Source: Paenibacillus nanensis
GTDB taxonomy: Bacteria; Bacillota; Bacilli; Paenibacillales; Paenibacillaceae
Direction of reading: 5' to 3'
Assembly: GCF_003583765.1 (NCBI RefSeq)
Contig: NZ_QXQA01000001.1
Location: forward strand, 186,001 to 250,000
DNA length: 64,000 nt
Shown: positions 7,879 through 16,399 of the stretch, piece by piece
Layout of the letters: every line of letters starts with the position of its first letter
Numbering within the stretch: the stretch's first letter is position 1
The notes under the pieces: generated by a model
Database searches by the model: none
The model's input: only the letters and a program-made list of their open reading frames with translations
Told to the model about the DNA's origin: nothing
Program-made: the position numbers and the translations under genes

Positions 7879-9284
7879 GCGCGCCGCAGAACGAGAAGCG
7901 AAAGCGCGGTTTTTTCGCGCGGCAGTCGCTGCTAAGCCGGTATTTGCTCATCGTGCTGAGCGCGTTTCTGTTTATTCCGATCATTATTCCGCTAGCGAGC
8001 ATGATCTATTTTGGGGTGGAGGCTTTTGACGGGCAGACCGACAGGATCAGCTTGAAATACGGCAATGCAAACGAGCTGGAGGCGGCCTGGCATGCCGAAG
8101 CGAGAACGCTTCATGGAGCCGATGCGGATGAAGTGGACGCGAAGCTTCGCGAGTTGAAGGCCAAATATCCCGAGGCCTCCATGTTCTGGGTCGATGCGGA
8201 CGGGAGCACGAGGCTGCGGTTACCGGAGGCGAGAAGCGGAGTGCCGGACCGGTGGACGGCGGCTGAGGCGATCCGGTTTATGAAGTCGAGCGTAGGCAGC
8301 GACCCGTTTACGGTCGTCGCTTTTCTTGGAGCGGAGAATGGCGATGGCGCGTTTATGGCGCTGCAAATGCCTCGGGCGCTTGTCGAAGGCGGAGTGTCCG
8401 GCGGACGCGGGACAACCTTTATCGTCGTTTTTATTTTCGTCACGTTTGCTTTATTCACGGCGTTGTCGCTATGGTTTTTTATGCATATTCGAAAAAGGCT
8501 GCTGCTGCTTCAAGCGGCTATGTCGAAGCGGGACGAGCATGGGCTTCCCGCGCCTGTCGAACAGAAGCGGCCGGATGAAATCGGCGGGCTGGAGGCGGCT
8601 TTTAACGGCATGGTCGAGCAATTAAAGGCCGGCAGGCTGCTTCAGCAGGAAGAAGAGGAGCTTCGCAAACGGCTTATTTCGAATCTGTCGCATGACCTTC
8701 GGACGCCGCTAACGGTTATGCGCGGCCATCTTTACACACTCGCCAAAGAAAATTTGAGCGGCAAAGGCAAGGCGTCGCTGGACACATTAGAACGAAAGAC
8801 GGAGGGGCTCGGCGCGCTGATCGACAACCTGCTTGCTTACACGCTGATGACGAGCGGCCGGTATAAGCTGGAGCCTGAACCTGTCGACGTCCTGCGGCTG
8901 GTCCGGGAGAGCGCCGCGGCATGGTATCCGGTATGGGAGAAGGCGGGGATCGAAGCGGATATTTCTTTGCCCGCCGAACCGCTGATTTGGCAAATCGATA
9001 AGCTGGCTTTTCGCCGAATTTTGGACAATCTGTTTCAAAATATTGTCCGCCATGCCGCAAGCGGGAAGTATGCGGGTCTTTATGTGGAGGAAATAGAAGG
9101 GCGAGTATCCCTTATTGTCGCGGATCGGGGCCCCGGTCTGGAGAGCGGATCAATGGTCTCGGAAGAAAAAGGCGCCGGGATCGGGCTTGCGATCGTAGAC
9201 TATTTGCTGCGGGAGATGGGACTGCATTGGCGGCGGGAAAGCTCCGAGCAGGGGCTGCGTATCTTGATTTATAAAGAAGCGTAA
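7875..9284 (+). CDS. Sensor histidine kinase (HAMP, HisKA, HATPase)
   Basis: This 469-residue membrane kinase has two membrane segments (about 24-46 and 178-200) flanking an extracellular domain of about 130 residues. A HAMP linker follows, then the H-box SNLSHDLRTPLTV with His273, an N-box LDNLFQNIVRHA, and G-boxes DRGPGL and GAGIGLAI. The sizeable extracellular domain distinguishes it from the short-loop BceS type. It is translationally coupled to the regulator (ATGA) and sits directly before a lantibiotic-type ABC exporter, so a cell-envelope antimicrobial is a plausible signal. Confidence 0.9.
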   Translation: MSAPQNEKRKRGFFARQSLLSRYLLIVLSAFLFIPIIIPLASMIYFGVEAFDGQTDRISLKYGNANELEAAWHAEARTLHGADADEVDAKLRELKAKYPEASMFWVDADGSTRLRLPEARSGVPDRWTAAEAIRFMKSSVGSDPFTVVAFLGAENGDGAFMALQMPRALVEGGVSGGRGTTFIVVFIFVTFALFTALSLWFFMHIRKRLLLLQAAMSKRDEHGLPAPVEQKRPDEIGGLEAAFNGMVEQLKAGRLLQQEEEELRKRLISNLSHDLRTPLTVMRGHLYTLAKENLSGKGKASLDTLERKTEGLGALIDNLLAYTLMTSGRYKLEPEPVDVLRLVRESAAAWYPVWEKAGIEADISLPAEPLIWQIDKLAFRRILDNLFQNIVRHAASGKYAGLYVEEIEGRVSLIVADRGPGLESGSMVSEEKGAGIGLAIVDYLLREMGLHWRRESSEQGLRILIYKEA

Positions 9285-9300
9285 CGATGGGCTTCGATTT

Positions 9301-9318
9301 TTTAAACGAAATTTAAAC
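9301..9318. promoter_or_regulatory. Candidate response-regulator direct repeat
   Basis: TTTAAAC occurs twice with an 11-base period (9301-9307 and 9312-9318) between the kinase stop and the ABC ATPase start. Direct repeats one helical turn apart are typical OmpR-family binding sites, so this may be where the regulator encoded at 7204 activates the transporter genes. This is inferred from position and spacing only. Confidence 0.45.
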
Positions 9319-9374
9319 TTGGCTGCCTGTTCTTTTAACCTCGGGGCTGTAAGCTGATTAACGAGGTGAGGGAA

Positions 9375-10286
9375 ATGAAGGAATGGGTCATTGAGACGAG
9401 CGCGCTTAGTAAGCGTTATAAAGGGCGCTACGCCGTCTCCAACCTGAATTTGAAAATTGGAAAAGGTGAAATTTACGGCTTTTTGGGGCCGAACGGCGCG
9501 GGCAAAACAACGACGATCCGCATGCTGCTCGGACTCATCAAGCCGTCAAGCGGCGCGATTCAGCTGTTCGGCCAGCCGCTTCATAAGCATAAGCTTTCGA
9601 TCCTGCGCAAGGTGGGCTCGCTGGTGGAATATCCGTCTTATTACGGGCATTTGAGCGCGACGGACAATCTCGAGGCCATTCGCCGGATCATTGACGCGCC
9701 GAAGGAGCGAATCGGCGAAGTGCTTCGCATCGTCGGGCTTTCTAAGGAAGCGAAGAGGCCGGTGAAGGGCTTCTCTCTTGGGATGAAGCAGAGGCTTGGC
9801 ATTGCCGGCGCTTTGCTGGGCAATCCCGAGCTGCTCATTCTGGACGAACCGACGAACGGTCTTGATCCCGCGGGCATTCTGGAAATACGCGAGCTCATCA
9901 AATCGATGCCGCGGGAGTTCGGCATTACGGTGCTCATCTCAAGCCATTTGCTGAGCGAAGTGGAGCTAATGGCGAATAAAGTCGGCATCATCCGGCAGGG
10001 CGAGCTTGTCTTCCAGGATACGCTGGAAAGCTTGCAGCAGCAGGCGAGAGGCAGTATCTCGCTTCGCGTATCGGAGGCGGAGCGGGCGATGGTGCTGCTG
10101 GACGGTATCGGCGTCGACTCGTCGCTTGCGGGAGAGCTGCTGCAGCTGGACAGCACGGATGACGCGGTCGTATCTAAGGCGGTGAAGGAGCTGGTCATGG
10201 CCGGACACGCTGTCTACCGGGCGGAAGAGCGGCGGAAATCGCTCGAGGAGCTGTTCCTTCGTATCGTAGGGGAGGGGCAGGGATGA
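9375..10286 (+). CDS. ABC transporter ATPase, lantibiotic/bacitracin-protection type
   Basis: This 303-residue ATPase has Walker A GPNGAGKTT, signature FSLGMKQRLGIAGAL, Walker B LLILDEPTNGLDP and switch SSHLLSEVE. About 80 C-terminal residues resemble the BcrA-type extension. GAGGTG at 9363-9368 supports ATG 9375 over the GTG at 9366, which lies inside the ribosome site. It overlaps the first permease gene by 4 bases and should energise the two ABC-2 type permeases that follow, as in LanFEG or BcrAB systems. Confidence 0.9.
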   Translation: MKEWVIETSALSKRYKGRYAVSNLNLKIGKGEIYGFLGPNGAGKTTTIRMLLGLIKPSSGAIQLFGQPLHKHKLSILRKVGSLVEYPSYYGHLSATDNLEAIRRIIDAPKERIGEVLRIVGLSKEAKRPVKGFSLGMKQRLGIAGALLGNPELLILDEPTNGLDPAGILEIRELIKSMPREFGITVLISSHLLSEVELMANKVGIIRQGELVFQDTLESLQQQARGSISLRVSEAERAMVLLDGIGVDSSLAGELLQLDSTDDAVVSKAVKELVMAGHAVYRAEERRKSLEELFLRIVGEGQG

Positions 10287-10993
10287 TGCTGGTCAAAGCT
10301 TTCCGAGCCGATCTGCTGAAGGCAAAGGGGAAGGGGCTGTGGCTTCTCGTCTGCCTCGCGCCAGTAGGGCTAATTGCGATGCAGGCGCTCAACTTCGGCC
10401 TTCGTTACGACTATTTAACGAGTATATTCGCCGGCAAGCTGTGGATCGGCCTGCTCGATAATTTGTCCATGTTCGTGCCGATAGCGCTGGTCATGGGCAT
10501 TACGATCGTCTGCTCGCTGCTGGCGAATATCGAGCATCACACAAGCTCGTGGAAGCAGCTGCTTGCGCTGCCGATTCCGCGTTCTGCTGTATTCGGGGCG
10601 AAGTTTGCGGTCGCGGCTGTCATGTTAGGTTTATCTTGCGTGTTGTTGACGCTCGGGACGGTCCTATTGGGCTTGGCGCTGCGTTTTGGCATCGAGATGC
10701 CGATGGCTGACATCCTCGCGTTGAGCTTCTTCCCGTATCTAGCGTCGTGGCCGTTTCTTGCGCTGTTTTTGTGGCTGTGCATGACCTTTCGCAACCAGGC
10801 TGTCCCGATGACGCTCGGCGTCGTGGCGGCGATCCTTACGCTGTTCGGCATATCGGAATGGGTGCCTGTCAGCTGGCCGATGCTCGCTTTTACCGGACCG
10901 AAGCGAGAGTGGTTCATCGGAGCGGGGCTGCTTGTCGGAGCGATTATTCTCCTCATAGGCATGCTTCACTTCAGCCGAAAGGATGTGCATTAA
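10283..10993 (+). CDS. ABC-2 type permease, lantibiotic-immunity (MutE/EpiE-like)
   Basis: The 236-residue protein has six predicted membrane segments. The motif HHTSSWKQLLALPIPRS falls in the first cytoplasmic region, which is characteristic of the roughly 250-residue permeases of lantibiotic-immunity exporters. It begins inside the ATPase stop codon and ends 1 base before the next permease start, indicating one co-translated unit. It is paired with a second, diverged permease, giving the F-E-G arrangement. Confidence 0.85.
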   Translation: MMLVKAFRADLLKAKGKGLWLLVCLAPVGLIAMQALNFGLRYDYLTSIFAGKLWIGLLDNLSMFVPIALVMGITIVCSLLANIEHHTSSWKQLLALPIPRSAVFGAKFAVAAVMLGLSCVLLTLGTVLLGLALRFGIEMPMADILALSFFPYLASWPFLALFLWLCMTFRNQAVPMTLGVVAAILTLFGISEWVPVSWPMLAFTGPKREWFIGAGLLVGAIILLIGMLHFSRKDVH

Positions 10994-10994
10994 G

Positions 10995-11747
10995 ATGAGG
11001 GTAAAAGCTTTTATGGGATTGCTCGCCTCCGAACGGCTGAAGCTGGTGAGGTCTCCGATTTGGCTGCTCGTTCTGGTCAGCCCGATCTTAGCGCTGACGG
11101 CCGGATTTTTGTCCTCGCTCGATGACGTGGCGCCGGAAGCCCGCTATCTTATTTTGCAATCCTCCGTATTTACGGTACACGCCATTTTGCTGCTGCCGAT
11201 TTTGACCGGTATTTTCGCATCCTTCGTATGCCGTTTCGAACATAGCGGCGGAGGCTGGAAGAGCATGCTGTCTCTTCCCGTATCGAGAACGGGACTGTAC
11301 GCGGCCAAATTCATCACAGTAGCTCTCCTGCTTGCGGTAACGCAGCTGCTTACGCTTGTCTCGCTTATTATTTCGGTTAAATTCCAGGGCATCGAAGGCG
11401 GGATGGACTGGGGAGCGGCAATCTCGGCGACGGTAAGCGGCTGGGTGGCCTGCCTTCCGCTCGCAGCCTTGCAGCTGTGGGCCTCCATCGGCTGGAGCAG
11501 CTTTGCGGCACCGCTGGCGATAAACGTTGCCTTTACACTGCCGAACATGCTGGTCGTCAATTCGGAGAGGTTCAGCCCGTTCTATCCGTGGGCCCAGCCC
11601 TCGCTGGCGATGCTGTCCTCCGGCGGCGGTTCCATGGACTTCGGCGGCTTTACGCTTCCGCTCGTCAACATTTTGGGAACGGTGCTCGTTAGCTTCGTCG
11701 TCTTTTTGTGCGGCGGACTGATGCATATGCGGCGTAAGGAGATTTAA
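10995..11747 (+). CDS. ABC-2 type permease, lantibiotic-immunity (MutG/SpaG-like)
   Basis: This 250-residue six-segment membrane protein is paralogous to the preceding permease; FEHSGGGWKSMLSLPVSRT aligns with its HTSSWKQLLALPIPRS. ATG 10995 follows AAAGGA about 11 bases upstream; an ATG at 10983 lies within the previous gene and has no ribosome site. The last roughly 70 bases of this gene and the downstream sequence are repeated twice in degraded form at 11968 and 12287. Confidence 0.85.
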   Translation: MRVKAFMGLLASERLKLVRSPIWLLVLVSPILALTAGFLSSLDDVAPEARYLILQSSVFTVHAILLLPILTGIFASFVCRFEHSGGGWKSMLSLPVSRTGLYAAKFITVALLLAVTQLLTLVSLIISVKFQGIEGGMDWGAAISATVSGWVACLPLAALQLWASIGWSSFAAPLAINVAFTLPNMLVVNSERFSPFYPWAQPSLAMLSSGGGSMDFGGFTLPLVNILGTVLVSFVVFLCGGLMHMRRKEI

Positions 11748-11967
11748 GTGAGTGATCTAGTCTCGAGCTGAAAGCCGAAATTGCTGCGAATGTACATCAT
11801 TTTTGCGCGGAGCAACGTGCATTCTTGATAATTGCTGCAAAACTACAGCATTTTTCAATAAAAAGCTCGAATGCGGTGCAAGGACGATAAAATTACTGCA
11901 TTTACGCAGCATTTCCTCTCAATCCCGCATTTCGCTAAAAAAAATCATGTATTTTTTCAGCAAAATG
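11678..11967 (+). repeat. Tandem unit 1: permease 3' end plus intergenic element
   Basis: The unit runs from the last 70 bases of the permease gene (AACGGTGCTCGTTAGCTTCG) through about 215 bases of AT-rich intergenic DNA. That DNA holds TACATCATTTTT, CTGCAAAACTACAGC and CTGCATTTACGCAGC motifs. The following unit restarts at the same permease sequence 290 bases later. Confidence 0.85.
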
Positions 11968-12286
11968 GACGGTGCTCGTAAGCTTCGTGTCGTTTTGTGC
12001 GGGGGTTCTGATGTATATGCTGCGGAAGGGGATAAAGTGTAGGTAAGGGATTGTATAGATGAGGGGAGGGGAGTCTAGACTCGAGCTGAAAAGCCGAAAT
12101 TGCAGCGAATATACATCAATTTTGCGAGGATCATCGTGCATTCTTGATGATTGCTGCAAAACTACAGCATTTTTCAATAAAAAGCTCGAATGCGGTGCAA
12201 GGACGATAAAATTACTGCATTTACGCAGCATTTCCTCTCAATCCCGCACTTCGCTAAAAAAAATCATGTATTTTTGCAGCAAAATG
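11968..12286 (+). repeat. Tandem unit 2: decayed copy of permease 3' end plus element
   Basis: ACGGTGCTCGTAAGCTTCG at 11969 and GATGTATATGCTGCGGAAGG near 12010 are decayed copies of the permease C-terminal coding sequence. They carry frame-destroying changes and are followed by a further copy of the intergenic element. The unit is about 319 bases. Short open frames inside it are by-products of the repeat. Confidence 0.85.
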
Positions 12287-12616
12287 GACGGTGGATGTAA
12301 GCTTCGTGGTCGTTTTGTGCGGGGGTTCTGATGTATATGCGGCGGAAGGAGATTTAAGTGATTTAAGTGGAGGTTAGGGATTGTATAGATGAGGGGAGGG
12401 GAGTCTAGACTCGAGCTGAAAGTCGAAATTGCTGCGAATATACATCATTTTTGCGCGGAGCATCGTGCATTCTTGATAATTGCTGCAAAACTACAGCATT
12501 TTTCAATAAAAAGCCCGAATGCGGTGCAAGGACGATAAAATTACTGCATTTACGCAGCATTTCCTCTCAATCCCGCACTTCGCTAAAAAAATCATGTATT
12601 TTTGCAGCAAAATGAA
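12287..12616 (+). repeat. Tandem unit 3: decayed copy of permease 3' end plus element
   Basis: The third copy starts at GGACGGTGGATGTAAGCTTCG, includes GATGTATATGCGGCGGAAGG and repeats the intergenic element up to the hairpin at 12624. Its coding remnant is closer to the gene in places (CGGCGGAAGGAGATTTAAG) than that of unit 2. Confidence 0.85.
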
Positions 12617-12623
12617 GCAATGC

Positions 12624-12656
12624 TGAAGGGCCAGCTCAATATGAGCCGGCCCTTCT
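12624..12656. terminator. Hairpin between converging transcripts
   Basis: GAAGGGCCAGCTCA pairs with TGAGCCGGCCCTTC around a 3-4 base loop just after the repeat block and 8 bases before the stop of the minus-strand membrane protein. It lacks a long T run, so termination efficiency is uncertain. Confidence 0.6.
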
Positions 12657-12663
12657 CTAATGG

Positions 12664-14013
12664 CTAACGAAACGGATTCGCTGGCTGCAGCCGGCTGACC
12701 ATATCCTTTCGTCGGTAAATGCTAAGCATAAGGCCAGCCACAGCGAATTCGAATATAGTCACCGAGCTCCAATTCAGAATAGGCAGGTCGAATCCGATGA
12801 CGGGGACAAGCCCCAGACTCATAAGGATATTCCATACCAAACGGACGGTGAATACAGTGCCTGCTCCGAAAACTATATATTTGCCGTATTGGTCATGGAG
12901 TCTCTGTCCCATCCGAAGCGTGCGGAAAACAAATCCGAACACAACCAAAATAACGAACGCTCCGAACACCCATCCTAAGGAGTAGACGAGGTTCGGGAAT
13001 AACATCTCGCTGTACATATGGAGAAGGGATTCGTTCGGAACGGCGAATCCTTGCCCCCACATGCCGCCGGAACGGATCGTGTCCAGAATTACATTCGTTT
13101 GAAAGCCGCCAATCCAATTCAGCTGTAAAATGCCGCCAAGTCGAACTTTTAACGACATATAGTGTGGAAGGTTGTTCATAATTAGCAGCAATCCTAATAA
13201 AATGGCCGAACCGGACGCAAGCAGCAATTTGATCCTCCCGGACAAGACCAACAAGACGAATAATCCGACTGCGTAGGGGATGAAAGCAGCGAGCGAGGGG
13301 GATATGAGGTAAAGAAAGGAAGGGATCCACGCATACGCGGCAAGGTTCCTCACGGCCTTCAAGCTTCGCAGCCACTTCGCATCACTTTTGGAGTCTTTTC
13401 GTTGTTCTTGGTGCAGCAGTCCTGCAATAGCTATCAACAGGAGATAGGAAGATAGCGTGAACATATCTAAACCGAATGCACCGACTCTTATAAATTTACG
13501 AAACCCGTTAACTTCGGGACCGAACAGCCAAGCATAAGTCATCAAGCCGATCGTGATCCAATACAGCGGCCATGACCATTTCAACAGCTTTCGATAGTCG
13601 GCAAAATAAAACAAGATCATAAGCGTGATGCCGACTCCGCCGCAAACCCATTTCACGGCGTTGTTAGCTTGATTGCCGGATGGATAAGCAGGCATCGCGA
13701 ACAAGGCCAACACCGCGATAATAACCATCCCCGCTGCTAGAGCGATCACGCTCCACTCGGGCTTAGGACGATGAACGGCATGAAAGCCTCTGCCTATCTC
13801 ACGCGCCTCTCCCATGTGCTTCAACGCTTCCGTTACCGCTTCGTCACGAGATAATCGGCCGGACGCCAGCTTCTCTTCCGTGAGCTCCTCAAGGTGGCTG
13901 AGCATCTCTTGTGCGATATCCATATGAATATCCTTTGCTTTAACTTGCTGACACACTTCCTCAATATAGGCCTTAACTGCGGGATGATCAGCCGCCCAGT
14001 TGCGTTCACTCAT
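12664..14013 (-). CDS. FtsW/RodA/SpoVE-family membrane protein with N-terminal HAAS domain
   Basis: Of 449 residues, the first 80 form a soluble helical domain (AQEMLSHLEELTEEKLASG; EAVTEALKHMG) of the HAAS/permease-prefix type that is often co-encoded with PadR regulators. About ten membrane segments follow with FtsW/RodA-like order. The stretch NGFRKFIRVGAFGLDMF occupies the place of the family's NGARRWI...QPSE motif but lacks the QPSE-type residues, so it may not be a normal glycan polymerase. The start at 14013 has GGGGAGGG upstream and overlaps the PadR stop by 4 bases. Confidence 0.75.
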   Translation of the reverse strand: MSERNWAADHPAVKAYIEEVCQQVKAKDIHMDIAQEMLSHLEELTEEKLASGRLSRDEAVTEALKHMGEAREIGRGFHAVHRPKPEWSVIALAAGMVIIAVLALFAMPAYPSGNQANNAVKWVCGGVGITLMILFYFADYRKLLKWSWPLYWITIGLMTYAWLFGPEVNGFRKFIRVGAFGLDMFTLSSYLLLIAIAGLLHQEQRKDSKSDAKWLRSLKAVRNLAAYAWIPSFLYLISPSLAAFIPYAVGLFVLLVLSGRIKLLLASGSAILLGLLLIMNNLPHYMSLKVRLGGILQLNWIGGFQTNVILDTIRSGGMWGQGFAVPNESLLHMYSEMLFPNLVYSLGWVFGAFVILVVFGFVFRTLRMGQRLHDQYGKYIVFGAGTVFTVRLVWNILMSLGLVPVIGFDLPILNWSSVTIFEFAVAGLMLSIYRRKDMVSRLQPANPFR

Positions 14014-14342
14014 ACCGATCCCTCCCCGATCACGCGGTCGACTGTCGTACGAAAAAGGGCCCATTCTTTATGCTTTTCTTCCAACTGACGTCTTCCGTTC
14101 TCGGTAATACGGTAATATTTCCGTCTTCGCCCGCCTTCTTCATGCCAATAGGCTTCCACCAGCTTTTCCGATTCCAGCGTATGGAGAATGGGGTACAGCG
14201 TGCCTTCTTTCAAAGTAAATACGCTTGCCGAACTCCGCTCGATCTCCTTCGTCATTTCATAACCATACATGTCTTTTCGACCGAGAAGCGACAAGATCAG
14301 CATGACCGTGCTGCCTTTCATGAGCTCTTTATTAATTTTCAT
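14010..14342 (-). CDS. PadR-family transcriptional regulator
   Basis: This 110-residue protein begins with the typical MKINKELMKGST and contains the PadR winged helix (MYGYEMTKEIERSS; LKEGTLYPILHTLE; RRRKYYRITENGR). ATG 14342 fits the family start better than the ATG at 14360. It is translationally coupled to the downstream HAAS-FtsW-like gene, the usual pattern in which PadR represses its own operon. The 300-base gap up to 14647 should hold the divergent promoters; I see no clear operator there. Confidence 0.9.
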   Translation of the reverse strand: MKINKELMKGSTVMLILSLLGRKDMYGYEMTKEIERSSASVFTLKEGTLYPILHTLESEKLVEAYWHEEGGRRRKYYRITENGRRQLEEKHKEWALFRTTVDRVIGEGSV

Positions 14343-14646
14343 TGCGGAATCCAACCTCATCTTACCTTTATTTTCGATGCATCGAATATCTAGGTATTAA
14401 TATAGCGTATAATTCCAATTCCTACAAGCTGCTTGTCCGCTATGGTTAAGAAGGCCGGAAAAGTTATACATGTTGCACATTGCTTTTCTCCCCGTTTGGT
14501 TGCAATCGCCATAATCTTGAAAAACGCTTTAAAAGCGCGCGAATAAGCGCTAAGATAGGAAAAAAATATTATGTTAGATAACATGACATAAACATTCCTG
14601 TGAGCATACAGTAGACGAAAACAGGTGAACGAAAGGGGAAATCCGC

Positions 14647-16098
14647 ATGAGCATCGAGGCGTTGAATGAGCGAGTGGCAGCCGACTTGTCCTATTTGGCC
14701 TATGGGGGACCGGACTGGGTGCGACGAAGGGAGCATGAGGACGGACATGTCTATGACGTTGTTATTGTCGGAGGCGGGCAAAGCGGGCTAGGCCTGGCAT
14801 TCGGTCTGCTTCGCGAGCGGATATCGAACATTCTCGTCATCGATGAGAACCCGGAGGGGCTGGAGGGACCGTGGGACACGTATGCGAGGATGGTTACGCT
14901 GCGTACGCCGAAGCATCTCACATCGATCGATCTCGGCATTCCATCCTTAACCTTCCGTTCCTGGTGGGAGGCGCAGACTGGAAAAGAAGGCTGGGAGACC
15001 ATCGATAAAATAAAGCGCGGCGACTGGATGAGCTACCTTCGCTGGTATCGGAGCGTGCTGAAGCTTCCGGTCGTGAACGAAACGAAGCTGAAGCTGATCG
15101 AGCCGCTAGGCGAAGGGCTGCACCGTCTTCACCTGGAAGGGAGAGGCGCGCCTTCCGGTCGGCTGTTAGCCCGCAAAGTCGTGCTGGCAACCGGCATCCA
15201 GGGCGGGGGCGAGTGGCATGTTCCCGCCATGATCAAAGAAAACGTGCCTCGCAGCCTCTACGCCCATACTTCGGAAAATATCGATTTCCGCGCCCTCAGA
15301 GGCAAACGGATTGCCATCCTCGGCGGCGGGGCGTCGGCCTTTGACAATGCGCAGTATGCCTTGTCCGAGGGCGCAGGCGAGGTGCATGTGTTCATCAGGC
15401 GCAATCGGCTGCCGCGCGTTAATCCGATCCGCCAGATGGAAGGCTCCGGTATGATCGAACGGTTCCAGGCGTTGTCCGATGCAGACAAATACGCGGTCAT
15501 CGCGCATTTCTACAAGCATAACCAGCCGCCTACCAACGATACGTTCTCGCGGGCGGCGGCTTACCCCGGCTTCAAGCTTCATCTGGGCTCTCCTTGGCTG
15601 CGTGCCGTCTCCGAGCAGGACGGAGTTTCCGTAACAACGCCGCATGGAACCTTTCCGTTTGATTTTCTTATTGTGAGCACGGGACTCGTCTCGGATCCGG
15701 CCCTGCGTCCGGAGCTCAGATTGGTGGAACGCGACATCGCCCGCTGGTCCGACCGCTATCAAGCGCCTGCCGACATCGCAAGCTCCATGCTCGACGCTCA
15801 CCCTTATTTAACGTCCGGCTTTGGATTTACCGGAAGGGACGAGGAGGGGGCGAAGAGGCTGCATGGACTGTTCGCCTTCAACTATTCCGTGATGGTCAGC
15901 TGCGGTTTATCCGCATCGGCTATATCGGGCCTGCGCTTTGCGATTCCAAGGCTGGCGTCCGCAATCGCGGATCAGCTGTTTATGGACGACCGCGAGACGA
16001 TCCTGCGTAACTTCTACGCTTACGAGGAGCCGGAGTTCGTGGAGCAATGGCCGCAGCAGACGGCAGAGCAAACGAACCGAGCGTCCTCGGCATCCTAG
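14647..16098 (+). CDS. FAD/NAD(P)-dependent oxidoreductase (flavoprotein monooxygenase-like)
   Basis: The 483-residue protein has two dinucleotide-binding motifs: VVIVGGGQSGLGLAFGL near residue 40 (FAD) and IAILGGGASAFDNAQ near residue 220 (NADPH). DFLIVSTGLVSDP resembles the ATG-like motif before the C-terminal third. This layout is shared by class B flavin monooxygenases and lysine/ornithine N-hydroxylase relatives; the substrate is unknown. AAAGGGG precedes the ATG. It stands alone between the divergent PadR operon and a strong terminator. Confidence 0.8.
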   Translation: MSIEALNERVAADLSYLAYGGPDWVRRREHEDGHVYDVVIVGGGQSGLGLAFGLLRERISNILVIDENPEGLEGPWDTYARMVTLRTPKHLTSIDLGIPSLTFRSWWEAQTGKEGWETIDKIKRGDWMSYLRWYRSVLKLPVVNETKLKLIEPLGEGLHRLHLEGRGAPSGRLLARKVVLATGIQGGGEWHVPAMIKENVPRSLYAHTSENIDFRALRGKRIAILGGGASAFDNAQYALSEGAGEVHVFIRRNRLPRVNPIRQMEGSGMIERFQALSDADKYAVIAHFYKHNQPPTNDTFSRAAAYPGFKLHLGSPWLRAVSEQDGVSVTTPHGTFPFDFLIVSTGLVSDPALRPELRLVERDIARWSDRYQAPADIASSMLDAHPYLTSGFGFTGRDEEGAKRLHGLFAFNYSVMVSCGLSASAISGLRFAIPRLASAIADQLFMDDRETILRNFYAYEEPEFVEQWPQQTAEQTNRASSAS

Positions 16099-16142
16099 CC
16101 ATACCGCAATGATGACTGGCTTATAGGGGCACACACGCAAAA

Positions 16143-16191
16143 ACAAGCCGAACAAGTGCGGGAAGTGACATTCCGCAGCTGTTCGGCTTGT
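16143..16191 (+). terminator. Rho-independent-type hairpin
   Basis: ACAAGCCGAACA pairs with TGTTCGGCTTGT (one-base offset) around a loop, 45 bases after the flavoprotein stop codon. The rest of 16192-16399 shows no gene; it carries the promoter region of the next gene, with a TATATAAT at 16331-16338. Confidence 0.75.
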
Positions 16192-16399
16192 CTCATGTAA
16201 GCGCAGGAAGGTTTCTATTAGACGTCTCAATAGGCCGTTGGCAATGACTGTGTCCATCCTCTGGCGGATCGTAAAATTTTCCCCCTGCCCGCATAATAAT
16301 CACCCTTACGCAAAAGGAGCCGGCCGCACTACTATATAATCGAACCTGAGCTTAGAGACGTTGTTTTGCCCGGGGCTTATTCGAGGGAGGGGCTAAGGC

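Noticed and set aside
11803..12331. Two short open reading frames (about 80-90 codons) downstream of the permease
   Set aside because: They are near-identical because they lie in the tandem repeat units, lack ribosome sites and encode no recognisable protein.
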